Shown here piece by piece: positions 23,765 through 31,624 of a stretch of DNA of 64,000 bases. The position numbers and the translations under genes are program-made. Origin of the DNA: Suilimivivens sp964614185 (lineage in GTDB: Bacteria > Bacillota > Clostridia > Lachnospirales > Lachnospiraceae); assembly GCA_964614185.1 (NCBI GenBank), contig CAZTKJ010000008.1, positions 13,351 through 77,350 of the forward strand, in the 5' to 3' direction. The notes beneath the pieces were generated by a model. It was not told the DNA's origin, made no database searches, and saw only the letters and a list, made by a program, of their open reading frames with translations. How positions within the stretch are numbered: position 1 is the stretch's first letter; each line of letters begins with the position of its first letter.

Positions 23765-23798
23765 TTGATAAAACCTATTACCCTGTGATATAATAGGT
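23765..23798 (+). promoter_or_regulatory. Promoter and autoregulatory dyad of the Rrf2 regulator gene
   Basis: TTGATA (23765-23770), 18-base spacer, extended -10 TGATATAAT (core 23789-23794). ACCTATTA-N10-TAATAGGT (23773-23780 and 23791-23798) covers the spacer and -10, an ideal place for autorepression. Confidence 0.7.
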
Positions 23799-23823
23799 TA
23801 TATTGGAAAGAGAGGTAAACCGT

Positions 23824-24222
23824 ATGATTTCTACAAAAGGCAGATACGCTTTACGTGTAATGATAGATCTGGCACAACAGGAGCCCAACACTTATATTCC
23901 CTTAGAGGAAATAGCTCTTCGGCAAGGGATTTCAAAAAAATATCTTGAAATCATATTAAAGACACTTGTGCAGAATAAACTCCTAAAAGGACTACGGGGT
24001 AAGGGAGGCGGCTATCAACTGACCAGAACGCCTGCTGAATATACCGTAGGAGAAATTCTGGAACTGGCTGAAGGCTCACTGGCTCCGGTTGCCTGCCTCC
24101 AAAAAAATGCCGAACCCTGTGAAAGGAAACAGCAGTGCAGTACCCTTTCCATGTGGAAGCGGTTCGACCAAATGGTGCATGACTTCTTTTTTAATATCAC
24201 CCTTGAAGATTTTCTGGCATAA
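23824..24222 (+). CDS. Rrf2-family transcriptional regulator (IscR/CymR-like)
   Basis: 132 residues. A winged helix (MISTKGRYALRVMIDLA, then LRQGISKKYLEIILKTL, and wing LRGKGGGYQL) precedes three cysteines (ACLQ...PCERKQQC) spaced as in IscR-type [2Fe-2S] regulators. The ATG at 23824 has AGAGG eight bases upstream. It is divergent from nifS-nifU, and similar dyads lie over its own, nifS and metY promoters. It probably reports Fe-S or cysteine status and represses these genes. CymR-like cysteine sensing through a CysK partner is an alternative, since cysK is adjacent. Confidence 0.9.
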   Translation: MISTKGRYALRVMIDLAQQEPNTYIPLEEIALRQGISKKYLEIILKTLVQNKLLKGLRGKGGGYQLTRTPAEYTVGEILELAEGSLAPVACLQKNAEPCERKQQCSTLSMWKRFDQMVHDFFFNITLEDFLA

Positions 24223-24224
24223 AT

Positions 24225-24269
24225 TATCACCGTTTCTAATAATATAGTAAAAAGAATGTAACGGTGATA
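24225..24269 (+). promoter_or_regulatory. Inverted repeat masking the ribosome binding site of the next gene
   Basis: TATCACCGTT (24225-24234) pairs perfectly with AACGGTGATA (24260-24269), which contains the GGTGA ribosome binding site of the gene at 24273. In mRNA this would hide the site. It may control translation or be an operator. Confidence 0.4.
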
Positions 24270-24272
24270 TTC

Positions 24273-24758
24273 ATGAGTTCCAAAACAAAAATTGTTGTAC
24301 TCCATCTGAAAGAATTAATATATACGGGAATCTTCGTATTGTTCGGCATTCTATTCATTATTATGCTGATTATCATGTTCGTACCTAAAGACAAAAAAGA
24401 AGAAATATCGGTAGAAACGCCTACCGCAACTTATGTACCCGGTATCTATACCACTTCGCTGATCATCAACGATAATGTGGTGGATGTGGAAGTAACCGTA
24501 GATGAAACGAATATCAACGATATCCGTATCGTCAATCTGGATGAAGCAGTAACTACCATGTTTCCCCTCTTAGAGCCTGCTTTCGATGACCTGGCCAACC
24601 AGATCACTTCCAGCCAGTCTCTTGAGAATATTACTTATTCAGATGACAATAAATATACTTCCATGGTCCTTTTCAATGCCATCAAGGCATCCCTTGAAAA
24701 GGCTGCGGTTCCTACTGTTTCGCCTGATGCCACACCTTCAGTTTCACCCGGTTTATAA
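24273..24758 (+). CDS. Membrane-anchored protein with divergent FMN-binding-like domain
   Basis: 161 residues: one N-terminal helix (about 14-37), then an external domain. GIYTTSLIINDNVVDVEVTVDETNINDIRIV and the end (ITSSQSLENITYSDDNKYTSMVLFNAIKASLEKA) follow the layout of FMN-binding (RnfG/NqrC-type) domains. The SGAT threonine that receives flavin is replaced by YSDD, so covalent FMN is unlikely. A Pro/Ser/Thr tail (TPSVSPGL) ends it. The ATG at 24273 has GGTGA six bases upstream. It lies 50 bases after the Rrf2 gene, possibly co-transcribed. Function unknown. Confidence 0.6.
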   Translation: MSSKTKIVVLHLKELIYTGIFVLFGILFIIMLIIMFVPKDKKEEISVETPTATYVPGIYTTSLIINDNVVDVEVTVDETNINDIRIVNLDEAVTTMFPLLEPAFDDLANQITSSQSLENITYSDDNKYTSMVLFNAIKASLEKAAVPTVSPDATPSVSPGL

Positions 24759-24784
24759 TAACTTGTGATTCTATTGAATAATCA

Positions 24785-24831
24785 CAACCCGCTTATAAGA
24801 TTCCATGTGTTTTGAATCCTATAAGCGGGTT
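24785..24831. terminator. Hairpin between convergent genes
   Basis: CAACCCGCTTATA ... TATAAGCGGGTTG inverted repeat extended by GATT/AATC. It lies between the plus-strand FMN-like gene and the minus-strand Imm5-like gene. The U-tract is short, so termination strength is uncertain. Confidence 0.6.
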
Positions 24832-24851
24832 GTTGTCTCTCTCCCACAACA

Positions 24852-25394
24852 TTATTTGAGCATAAAATCCGCCCACTCACCTTTGTAATCGCATAGATGC
24901 CGGTTGAAATAAAGCAGTTTTTCAATATACTCTTGTTTGCGCAATTCAACCGTCTCCGAACAATTCTCAATTCCAAGCCTGTATATAATGGATGTAAGGT
25001 CATAGATCGGATAACCTATGGCATGTCCTGCGGTGTGAACAACTGCACAGGCCTGACCTATTGCATGACATATAGCAATATCTTCTTTACAGTCAATTTC
25101 TTTTGCAAAGGCATGACAATCCAAAATCTTTCGCTGTGCCAGCCTCATTTTGATTTTTCCTGCCGCCCAATCCCCGGCAGCGTTCAATGCTTCTTTCGGT
25201 CTCTTTTCTTCAGGATATTTTTCTTCAAGTCTGGCAATAGAACCGGCAGCAAGGTCAAATGCCCATAATGCCATAACCCTATGATCCTGATTCTGAAAAA
25301 GGAAAATCAAATCCTGCAAATACTCGGAGTCCCTGGTAAATAAAATCTGATTTTTCTTTTTGAGTTTTATACTTACTTCCTCAATCCAATTCAT
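24852..25394 (-). CDS. Imm5-like putative immunity protein
   Basis: 180 residues, all helical. HRVMALWAFDLAAGSIARLEEKYPEEKRPKEAL and HAIGQACAVVHTAGHAIGYP fit the Imm5-like immunity family found beside polymorphic toxins and in genomic islands. No toxin gene is next to it, so it may be an orphan immunity gene or serve another purpose. It follows DUF2442 by 25 bases on the same strand. No signal peptide; cytoplasmic. Confidence 0.6.
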   Translation of the reverse strand: MNWIEEVSIKLKKKNQILFTRDSEYLQDLIFLFQNQDHRVMALWAFDLAAGSIARLEEKYPEEKRPKEALNAAGDWAAGKIKMRLAQRKILDCHAFAKEIDCKEDIAICHAIGQACAVVHTAGHAIGYPIYDLTSIIYRLGIENCSETVELRKQEYIEKLLYFNRHLCDYKGEWADFMLK

Positions 25395-25419
25395 TTTGCA
25401 CCTTATCCGGATGTCGAAT

Positions 25420-25662
25420 TTATGACACTAATTTCCCCAAATTATACAGTTCATCCGGACATATATCCTGTCCGTCAGGCCACACAACAGTATATCCATC
25501 TGTAGCAACACGTTTAAAATATTCAAAAGAACGCAATTGCCCATACCATTCACCTTTTATATATGGCTCGACGTCAAAGCTCTTTTTTTCACCATTATCA
25601 AATACAACCAATATTTGGTATGCACAGATTACTTCTACTTGAATTGCAGTTGGTCTTAACAT
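25420..25662 (-). CDS. DUF2442 domain protein
   Basis: 80 residues. IQVEVICAYQILVVFDNGEKKSFDVEPY and FKRVATDGYTVVWPDGQDICPDELY are the DUF2442 pattern. Genes of this family commonly sit next to DUF4160 genes, as here (17 bases downstream), and the pair behaves like a putative toxin-antitoxin module. Which partner is toxic, if any, cannot be told from sequence. The ATG has GGGGGTG five bases upstream. Confidence 0.8.
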   Translation of the reverse strand: MLRPTAIQVEVICAYQILVVFDNGEKKSFDVEPYIKGEWYGQLRSFEYFKRVATDGYTVVWPDGQDICPDELYNLGKLVS

Positions 25663-25679
25663 AATGACACCCCCATTAT

Positions 25680-25946
25680 TTAACGCAACGGATCAATTTT
25701 AAAATAACCATCTCCATTACTCAAGAGTTTCCAGTTTGCCTGTAATTCATCTTCGTGAATTGTCATCCATGCCAACAGAAGCTTCATTTGCTTATTGGGA
25801 AAGTTCCCTTCTAAAATTTCACCATCTATCCCTACCACAATTTCATTATCGCCATATAAAGCATGAACATGTGGTTTGCTATGTTTCCCACCTTTTTCAC
25901 TTTGCATTCGTACAATAATTCCAAAAAACATGGATAATGCAGGCAC
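25680..25946 (-). CDS. DUF4160 domain protein
   Basis: 88 residues. MPALSMFFGIIVRMQSEKGGKHSKPHVHALYGD is the DUF4160 signature, with conserved H-x-P-H-V-H that could bind metal. Translation starts at GTG (25944-25946) with GGAGG seven bases upstream. It is first gene of the DUF4160-DUF2442 pair, a candidate toxin-antitoxin unit in the accessory island. Biochemical function is not established. Confidence 0.8.
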   Translation of the reverse strand: MPALSMFFGIIVRMQSEKGGKHSKPHVHALYGDNEIVVGIDGEILEGNFPNKQMKLLLAWMTIHEDELQANWKLLSNGDGYFKIDPLR

Positions 25947-26053
25947 TTAAGCACCTCCATTCAAAATATCATTTACTACATATAATCCACTATAATTCTC
26001 AATTTTTATGTTATTAGGATACCATAAAAAGCTGGACCTATAAAGAAATTTTT

Positions 26054-26458
26054 CTATGCTAGATTCTTTAACATAATAATTTCCAGAGGTTCTCCCGGTA
26101 ATAATAGTGAGCCGCAATCAATATAGCCATTTTTCCGGTAGAAAAATTGTGCCATTTCAGAAGATAGCGTTGAAATCAGCACGGTTTTGTAATCAAGTTT
26201 TAGCATTTCCTTTTCCCAATGACTGACTAATTGTCTGCCATATCCATTCCCCCTGTATTCCTCTAAAATATATAACATATTCATGAAAGGCAGATTATCC
26301 CAAAACAAATTAAACCTTAGCCAGCCTACGAAATCATCTTTGTGAAACATAACTAAAACACGCTTTGCTTCTATACTGTTTTCCAATTCCTTTGGACTGA
26401 TATGTTTATCTGCATTTTTTAATATTTCCAAATCATTCTCATTAGCATATCTAATCAT
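26054..26458 (-). CDS. GNAT-family N-acetyltransferase
   Basis: 134 residues. Acetyl-CoA site is EEYRGNGYGRQLVSHWE (R/Q-x-x-G-x-G/A type), preceded by the beta-strand MNMLYILEEY. The C-terminal motif AQFFYRKNGYIDCGSLLLPGEP is typical of small-molecule acetyltransferases. The ATG at 26458 is chosen because homology starts at MIRYANENDLEIL and AAGGTG lies just upstream. Substrate unknown. Stand-alone in the island. Confidence 0.8.
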   Translation of the reverse strand: MIRYANENDLEILKNADKHISPKELENSIEAKRVLVMFHKDDFVGWLRFNLFWDNLPFMNMLYILEEYRGNGYGRQLVSHWEKEMLKLDYKTVLISTLSSEMAQFFYRKNGYIDCGSLLLPGEPLEIIMLKNLA

Positions 26459-26508
26459 AGTGCACCTTCTTCCTGCTATTTTAAAGAAACAGGCAGCCTT
26501 CTTGATCC

Positions 26509-26814
26509 CTATTTGTGTACAACCCACTTTCCTTTTTTCGTTGGACCTACATGTTCAATCATTCCGGCTTTTTTCATTTTATTGATATGGTATCTCACTC
26601 CACCAATTGATAGTTCCAGTCTTTCAGCAATTTCTCTTACTGCTATCTCTAGCTTCATTTCTAATATGTCAATAATTCTACTATAGATTTCTTTGTTAGT
26701 TTCTTTAATTTCTTTGTTAGTTTCTTTGTTAGTTTCTTCGATTTCTTTGCTAGTTTTTTCAATTTCTTTGTTAGTTTCTTCCGGTCCCACTTGCAATTTT
26801 GCAACATTACCCAT
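26509..26814 (-). CDS. Winged-helix protein with ETNKEI repeats
   Basis: 101 residues. The first half is a low-complexity Glu/Thr/Asn/Lys stretch of six- to seven-residue repeats (ETNKEI, KTSKEI, ETNKET), likely a helical rod. The second half is a winged helix (LEIAVREIAERLELSIGGVRYHINKMKKAGMIEHVG). The architecture matches the C-terminal end of AlbA/Schlafen-type ATP-binding regulators, but no AlbA domain is upstream, so it is a stand-alone or remnant module. The ATG at 26814 has AGGA six bases upstream. It follows the ABC-3C ATPase and may regulate that system. Confidence 0.6.
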   Translation of the reverse strand: MGNVAKLQVGPEETNKEIEKTSKEIEETNKETNKEIKETNKEIYSRIIDILEMKLEIAVREIAERLELSIGGVRYHINKMKKAGMIEHVGPTKKGKWVVHK

Positions 26815-26865
26815 AAGTAATCCTATTTTAAAAATATTATTATCTATCAAAAATTAGGAAAGTAT

Positions 26866-28587
26866 CTATCTCTGTTCAATTTTAAATAATTTACTGTCCT
26901 GAGAAAGTTCAACTGCAATATGAGCTTTATTTATGACTGCTTCCGGTAGCTTATCCTTTAAAATAGAAATTACCAACTGAATATCTTTGTTTTGTAAAAA
27001 TTCTGCCACCTTAATTAATTGATTATCATGCATAAGTTCCTTTTTATCATTCAGCAAAAAATGTAGGCATGGCAATTGCTCTTCATCCGAAAACAACAAA
27101 TATGCTAAATCGAAGCACAAAATTTCCCCCTGCTTTTTTCCAGAACTCATATTTGCATTAAAAGCATTAAACTTATAATATTGTTGCCCTTTCTTATTTG
27201 TTACCTGCTGATATGAAATTCCATACGCTTCACCATATAATTCTTGGGAAATAGCAGAAAAAAGCTTATTGAATTTCTTCAATTGTTCTTTTAATAGTAC
27301 TTCAAAATCTCCCGAAAAGAGGTAGTTATCAATACCTTCCATCTGCTCATTGAGTGTATTAATATTATTTTCCACTTCTTCCAATTGTGAAATCACACTT
27401 TCATATTCGCCTTTTATTCTATACTTTTCATTTAATTCAAAAATTACTTTTTCTAACTCCTCAAAAGAATCTCCTTTTGCAATTTTTTCTGTCAATTCTT
27501 TTTCTTTCTTTCGTTGTACTACTAATTCATCTTGTAATTCCTTTAGCTTAGTCAGCAATTCTGGCAAATCCCGCGCTATGTACTTAACTTTTTCTATGAT
27601 CATATTATTATGATAATCAACTAGATCTTCAAAGGTTTTCTGTATCCCTTCAATATGATCACATGCCTCTTCATATAACACTCTCAACTGTTGCATATCA
27701 ACCTGAGAAATATTTTTTTCTAAACTCTGTTTGGATTCTTCAATCAGATTTCTGCGAATTTCCAATTTACTGATTAATGAACTAGTTTTATTAATATTGT
27801 ATCTGACAACGTTTAATTGCTCTAAGTCTTCTTCCAGTGTTTCGTTCAGGTTAAAAGAAGATTTCTTTTCATTAAGCAAATCAATCTCATTATTAACCAT
27901 GTCTAATGCAATTTCATAAGTTGTTTTCGTCTGCTTTTTTTCAAGACGTTCTTTAAAGGTTATTTCCTGATTAACCTTTGACACTAACGCCTGTTTCTTA
28001 GCCCCCTCATCAAATGAACAGCCAAGCAGATACAGATATAGCGTCTCATATTCAATATCAGTGGTAAATTTATCTAATGTTTTTAACGTATTATTGATGC
28101 TATCATCTTTATAACGTATGTTATGCGAAATAATCTGCCTAAATGTTGGTTTTTCGACTTCCTTGCCTGGCATAATGCTTCGCTCCAGCTCCTGCTCAAA
28201 TTCCTTATCCAAAATAGGTTTTCCATTTATTTTTCTGATAGCCTTTTTATTCGGTAAAAAATTTCTTTGAATCTCCAATGTCCTTGCATTCGGATTATTC
28301 AAATTTTCTGTCAAAACAAGTTTTATTTCTATTTCTTCATCAATCAAAAATTCTTTTACAACATCATACTCTTCTTTCTTGTTTTCTGTATCCGTGTAAA
28401 TTATTCTTCCTTTTGCCCCCAGACAAAAATCAATGAGTTTTAAGACAGTTGTTTTTCCAACATTATTTCCTGTTGACTTCGTGTTTTCAAAAGGAGTATC
28501 ATCAATAATCAAATTTAATCCCGAGGAAAAGTTTATTTCACGGATAATTTCTGTCGGCTTTGCTATTATAAGCTTCTTTATAAACAT
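26866..28587 (-). CDS. DUF2326 SMC-like ATPase of an ABC-3C conflict system
   Basis: 573 residues. N-terminal ATPase half has Walker A GNNVGKTTVLKLIDFCLG (about 41-58). A long coiled coil follows (about 215-425), then the C-terminal ATPase half with the DUF2326 core (MSSGKKQGEILCFDLAYLLFS, HFLLNDKKELMHDNQL). It is the ATP-driven sensor of ABC-three-component systems, predicted to sense invading nucleic acid or stalled complexes and activate the partner effector. It overlaps the middle-component gene by 10 bases; third gene of the operon. Confidence 0.9.
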   Translation of the reverse strand: MFIKKLIIAKPTEIIREINFSSGLNLIIDDTPFENTKSTGNNVGKTTVLKLIDFCLGAKGRIIYTDTENKKEEYDVVKEFLIDEEIEIKLVLTENLNNPNARTLEIQRNFLPNKKAIRKINGKPILDKEFEQELERSIMPGKEVEKPTFRQIISHNIRYKDDSINNTLKTLDKFTTDIEYETLYLYLLGCSFDEGAKKQALVSKVNQEITFKERLEKKQTKTTYEIALDMVNNEIDLLNEKKSSFNLNETLEEDLEQLNVVRYNINKTSSLISKLEIRRNLIEESKQSLEKNISQVDMQQLRVLYEEACDHIEGIQKTFEDLVDYHNNMIIEKVKYIARDLPELLTKLKELQDELVVQRKKEKELTEKIAKGDSFEELEKVIFELNEKYRIKGEYESVISQLEEVENNINTLNEQMEGIDNYLFSGDFEVLLKEQLKKFNKLFSAISQELYGEAYGISYQQVTNKKGQQYYKFNAFNANMSSGKKQGEILCFDLAYLLFSDEEQLPCLHFLLNDKKELMHDNQLIKVAEFLQNKDIQLVISILKDKLPEAVINKAHIAVELSQDSKLFKIEQR

Positions 28588-28805
28588 AATTCAATTTCTC
28601 CCTTTTCATTAACCTGTGCCACATTAATTAAATACAGCCAGTCAAGACACAAAATGAATGTAGAAAAAGACATTCCATTTTTTTCTTTTACCTTTTGATA
28701 TAAACTGATAACCGGCTGTTTTCCCGTTTCTTTTAATTCTTTAAGAGCTACTGCCCCATTATAATAAATACATAACTCTGGCTGTATGTTATCTGGCAAC
28801 AACAT
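28578..28805 (-). CDS. ABC-3C middle component (MC6-like)
   Basis: 75 residues, beginning MLLPDNIQPELCIYYNGAVALKEL and ending in a winged-helix-like part (SFSTFILCLDWLYLINVAQVN), the pattern of the small middle-component proteins of ABC-3C systems. Its ATG at 28805 has GGAGGG eight bases upstream; an ATG at 28811 is too near. It overlaps both the SMEK gene (17 bases) and the ATPase gene (10 bases), so the three are tightly coupled. It probably bridges effector and ATPase. Confidence 0.75.
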   Translation of the reverse strand: MLLPDNIQPELCIYYNGAVALKELKETGKQPVISLYQKVKEKNGMSFSTFILCLDWLYLINVAQVNEKGEIELCL

Positions 28806-29763
28806 AATCATATCCCTCCGGATTCTTAAATATCTTACAGCGGGTAAAAGCGTCAACTACCAAAATTGACACGCACATTTCCAACTCATCATATGGTATC
28901 TCTATATAATTTCTGCTTTTAATTATTTTATCAATTAAATTATCTATAATAGAAAGAAACAATTCATTTGTATCTTCTATTTTCACTGACAATTTTATGT
29001 ATTCCTTACGAATAGAAGCTAAAACAGACAGACTTCTATTTGCCCCTTGTTTGTCAAATTCTTCATACTTTTCGTTTATCCTGCCATAGTAAACTTTGTA
29101 ATCATCTATAATTGGCTGAACCATTAACAATTCATTAAATTCTATTTTCCGCTGTATTTCAAAAGAATTTATTTCCGGTGATTCATTATGCGGGGTCAAA
29201 TTCTCCTCGGATAATATATTAATAATGGACGCTAAATTGGAATCCACTTTGGCAATATCAACAGAATTTCCTAATTCGTCTTTTATAAATTCATACAATG
29301 CATACTGTTCTTTAATCCCCATATTTAATACAATATTTAATATCGACTTTATATCATATATATCGTCTGCGGGAGAGAAATCAATGCTATATGGATTTGC
29401 AAATGAGTTCTTTCTCAGATTATCCGCTGACCCTGAGATTGCAACAAATTTAAACCGAAATCCACTATAGCTTTCAAGGACTTTTTTGCCCAAAGAATTT
29501 TCTATTTTCTGCTTTGAACAGGTTGCTGACACTTGAACCACTACTTTCTCTTGGTCATCAACCAAATCAATTCCCTCCATGTTTTGGCTGACGGCATTCA
29601 TATTTCTTAAATTGTATCCCAGCAAATGATTCATAAGCTCCGCAAAAAAAATCTCCGAATAGATGTTCAAATCTAACAGATTTATTTTGCCTCTAATGGA
29701 TATCCTGTAAGACAATATGCTCAATTTTTTTTCTATGTAGTTAAAATATATGCTGCGATTCAA
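28789..29763 (-). CDS. SMEK-domain effector of an ABC-3C conflict system
   Basis: 324 residues. The N-terminal SMEK domain (about 15-105) shows DLNIYSEIFFAELMN, LGYNLRN, GIDLVDDQEKVVVQVSATCSKQKIENSL, a degenerate nuclease-like fold with the Asp-x-Gln/Val strand pattern. A helical middle and an ABC-3C C-terminal domain ending VVDAFTRCKIFKNPEG follow. Translation starts at TTG (29763) with GGGGAG six bases upstream. First gene of the SMEK-MC6-DUF2326 operon. Predicted antiphage effector; the catalytic outcome is not established. Confidence 0.82.
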   Translation of the reverse strand: MNRSIYFNYIEKKLSILSYRISIRGKINLLDLNIYSEIFFAELMNHLLGYNLRNMNAVSQNMEGIDLVDDQEKVVVQVSATCSKQKIENSLGKKVLESYSGFRFKFVAISGSADNLRKNSFANPYSIDFSPADDIYDIKSILNIVLNMGIKEQYALYEFIKDELGNSVDIAKVDSNLASIINILSEENLTPHNESPEINSFEIQRKIEFNELLMVQPIIDDYKVYYGRINEKYEEFDKQGANRSLSVLASIRKEYIKLSVKIEDTNELFLSIIDNLIDKIIKSRNYIEIPYDELEMCVSILVVDAFTRCKIFKNPEGYDYVVAR

Positions 29764-30073
29764 TTTGCTCTCCCCTTTTTAGTCCTATATGATAAGAAAA
29801 TTATACCATACTATATGACCAATAAACCGTTCTCCCACGTTTTTTTGAAAATATTTTTCTCTTATTCTTTAAACCCAATTTGTCCATTTATTAATAATGG
29901 CAAAAAAAGTCTCTGAGCGAAATAAGTTCTTTATTTTCTTTCTCATTCGTTCATAATAATGTCCACATAGCAACTATATTCTCATAATCCTTAAGTTCAT
30001 ATACCAAGTATAGCTTCTATGAGTCTCATCCGTAAACTGTCAATAGGAACAATCAAATTTTCTTCAAGAAATT
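29764..30073. other. Intergenic region with possible decayed coding sequence
   Basis: About 310 AT-rich bases between the nuclease-like gene and the ABC-3C operon. Minus-strand fragments such as VPIDSLRMRLIEAILGI and NEKENKELISLRDFF suggest a broken small gene, interrupted by stops. The promoter of the ABC-3C operon must lie near 29770-29830, but I see no clear -35/-10 pair. Confidence 0.3.
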
Positions 30074-31483
30074 TTACGATATGCTGGCAGACGCCCTCTG
30101 AGCCGCATTTATTATAAGTATGTCTGGTGTTTTCTTTTCATTTTTCAAGTTCTCAGTATACATTCTTGCTATGGTTTTTACTTTTCTCGGATTACCCATA
30201 TCGATTAATACATATATCAATTTACTTGTATTCTCTGCTTTCCCATATTCCTCAATCTGAGTTTCATATCCATGACGATAATTGGGATTTGTAGAAAGCT
30301 TTACTTCAATGATAGTAATATCCTGACCACGGCTGACCTTAAAATCCACTGGTCCTCTTCCCTCATCTGGCTCACAACTCATATCCAAGTTATTAGCCTG
30401 TATGTAACATAGTCCTGAAAGATGGATAATTCTTTGAGCTATCTTTTCTCTGTTTCTGCTACTAGCTCCCTGTATAATATCCCAACCCTTATTGTTCTCA
30501 ACCCAATTCTTAAAGTAATTCAAAATCTCCATAGATGCTTTCAAACTATCTATAGTTTCTTTTTCTACAGAAGATTTCCAGGATATGTCCAAGGCCTCTA
30601 TACGTTTACATAATCGCTCTAAATAATAATCAATCTGATTCTCCGGATTATAAGGGGCAAGATCCTCTTTGCAATAATCTTCCATCATTTGCTTGCATAC
30701 ATCAAGTTTTTTGAACATTTCTTCTCGCATATAGTACTTCTTATTAGCAGAAGACCATTTTGTCCACTCTTCTGCCACTCTTTGATTCATCAATGCTCTA
30801 ATCGTATTATTTTCTGAAACTACATGTTCTATATCTTCCCACGACTTCGCCACGGGAAGCCTATGAAGTATTTCTACTGGCACTAACAGCACTGGTACCG
30901 CACTGTTTTTATATGGATTAATCATATATCCATCATTAAACTCCATATCTAGATAATTGTCAGAACTTATTCTAAGATCCTCAAAAATCCGTTTCGTATA
31001 TTTCTGAATATCCGGAAGTATAATTGTCGCAATCATATCGCTAAGCCGATCTGGTCCAACATTATCCTGAAACAATGGCAACAACTGAAAAAATTCCGGA
31101 TCATCTACCCCAGCTTTCACAATATCATATGCTGTACTTATTACCTGCTCAGATAATATAGGACCAAAGGCTGATCCACTGTTTCCTTCTGAGAATCCCA
31201 AGCAAATTCCATTAATATCCTTATTTTCAGGAAAATCAAATAAACTTAGTGCCTGACGATAACATATATCATTCTTATTCTTTTGAGATGCTTTATTTAG
31301 CAGCTTAATAATTTTTCTAAAAAATCCATTAATTCTTTCATACGACCCTTGAAACTCCTGCGTTTCCGCTTTCTTTAATCTCTGTATGTTTATAAAAAAA
31401 TAACTATCGGTTTCCAATATTGGATCAAAAATCCCATTATCATCAAGATATGAACCTATTTTCAAATAATCTGATAAGAACAT
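30074..31483 (-). CDS. PD-(D/E)XK nuclease-like protein, putative defence gene
   Basis: 469 residues. The C-terminal part carries a PD-(D/E)XK-type core: GRGPVDFKV (Asp near 380) then ITIIEVKLS (E-x-K), followed by a Gln/Tyr helix (YETQIEEYGKAE). The N-terminal 330 residues are an unrecognised, mostly helical region with FSEGNSGSAFGP and DNVGPDRLSDMIATI. GGAG lies seven bases before the ATG. The location next to an ABC-3C system and the nuclease core suggest a single-gene antiviral nuclease, but I do not recognise a named family. Confidence 0.65.
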   Translation of the reverse strand: MFLSDYLKIGSYLDDNGIFDPILETDSYFFINIQRLKKAETQEFQGSYERINGFFRKIIKLLNKASQKNKNDICYRQALSLFDFPENKDINGICLGFSEGNSGSAFGPILSEQVISTAYDIVKAGVDDPEFFQLLPLFQDNVGPDRLSDMIATIILPDIQKYTKRIFEDLRISSDNYLDMEFNDGYMINPYKNSAVPVLLVPVEILHRLPVAKSWEDIEHVVSENNTIRALMNQRVAEEWTKWSSANKKYYMREEMFKKLDVCKQMMEDYCKEDLAPYNPENQIDYYLERLCKRIEALDISWKSSVEKETIDSLKASMEILNYFKNWVENNKGWDIIQGASSRNREKIAQRIIHLSGLCYIQANNLDMSCEPDEGRGPVDFKVSRGQDITIIEVKLSTNPNYRHGYETQIEEYGKAENTSKLIYVLIDMGNPRKVKTIARMYTENLKNEKKTPDILIINAAQRASASIS

Positions 31484-31544
31484 CCATTTTCTCCTTGCAA
31501 TCTATTTTTTAATATATGCTATCATAAAATTCCCTTACCAACTA

Positions 31545-31624
31545 TTAATACTTCTCCATGGGAATTTCAATCAATTACCCTTCATAGATAAAATCAGGAT
31601 CTGCAAGATGATTTATGCCAGCTA
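31545..31624 (-). pseudogene. Detached end of the LysM domain of the upstream lipoprotein gene
   Basis: Just past the lipoprotein stop, another minus frame reads RLAGINHLADPDFIYEG, then TAA, then LIEIPMEKY and a second stop. This is the missing half of a LysM domain. It implies one frameshift at about 31622-31630 plus one CAA-to-TAA nonsense change. Confidence 0.7.

Noticed and set aside
26690..26790. Tandem TTTCTTTGTTAG units taken as a possible CRISPR-like array
   Set aside because: They encode the ETNKEI repeats of the winged-helix protein in frame, with no spacers.
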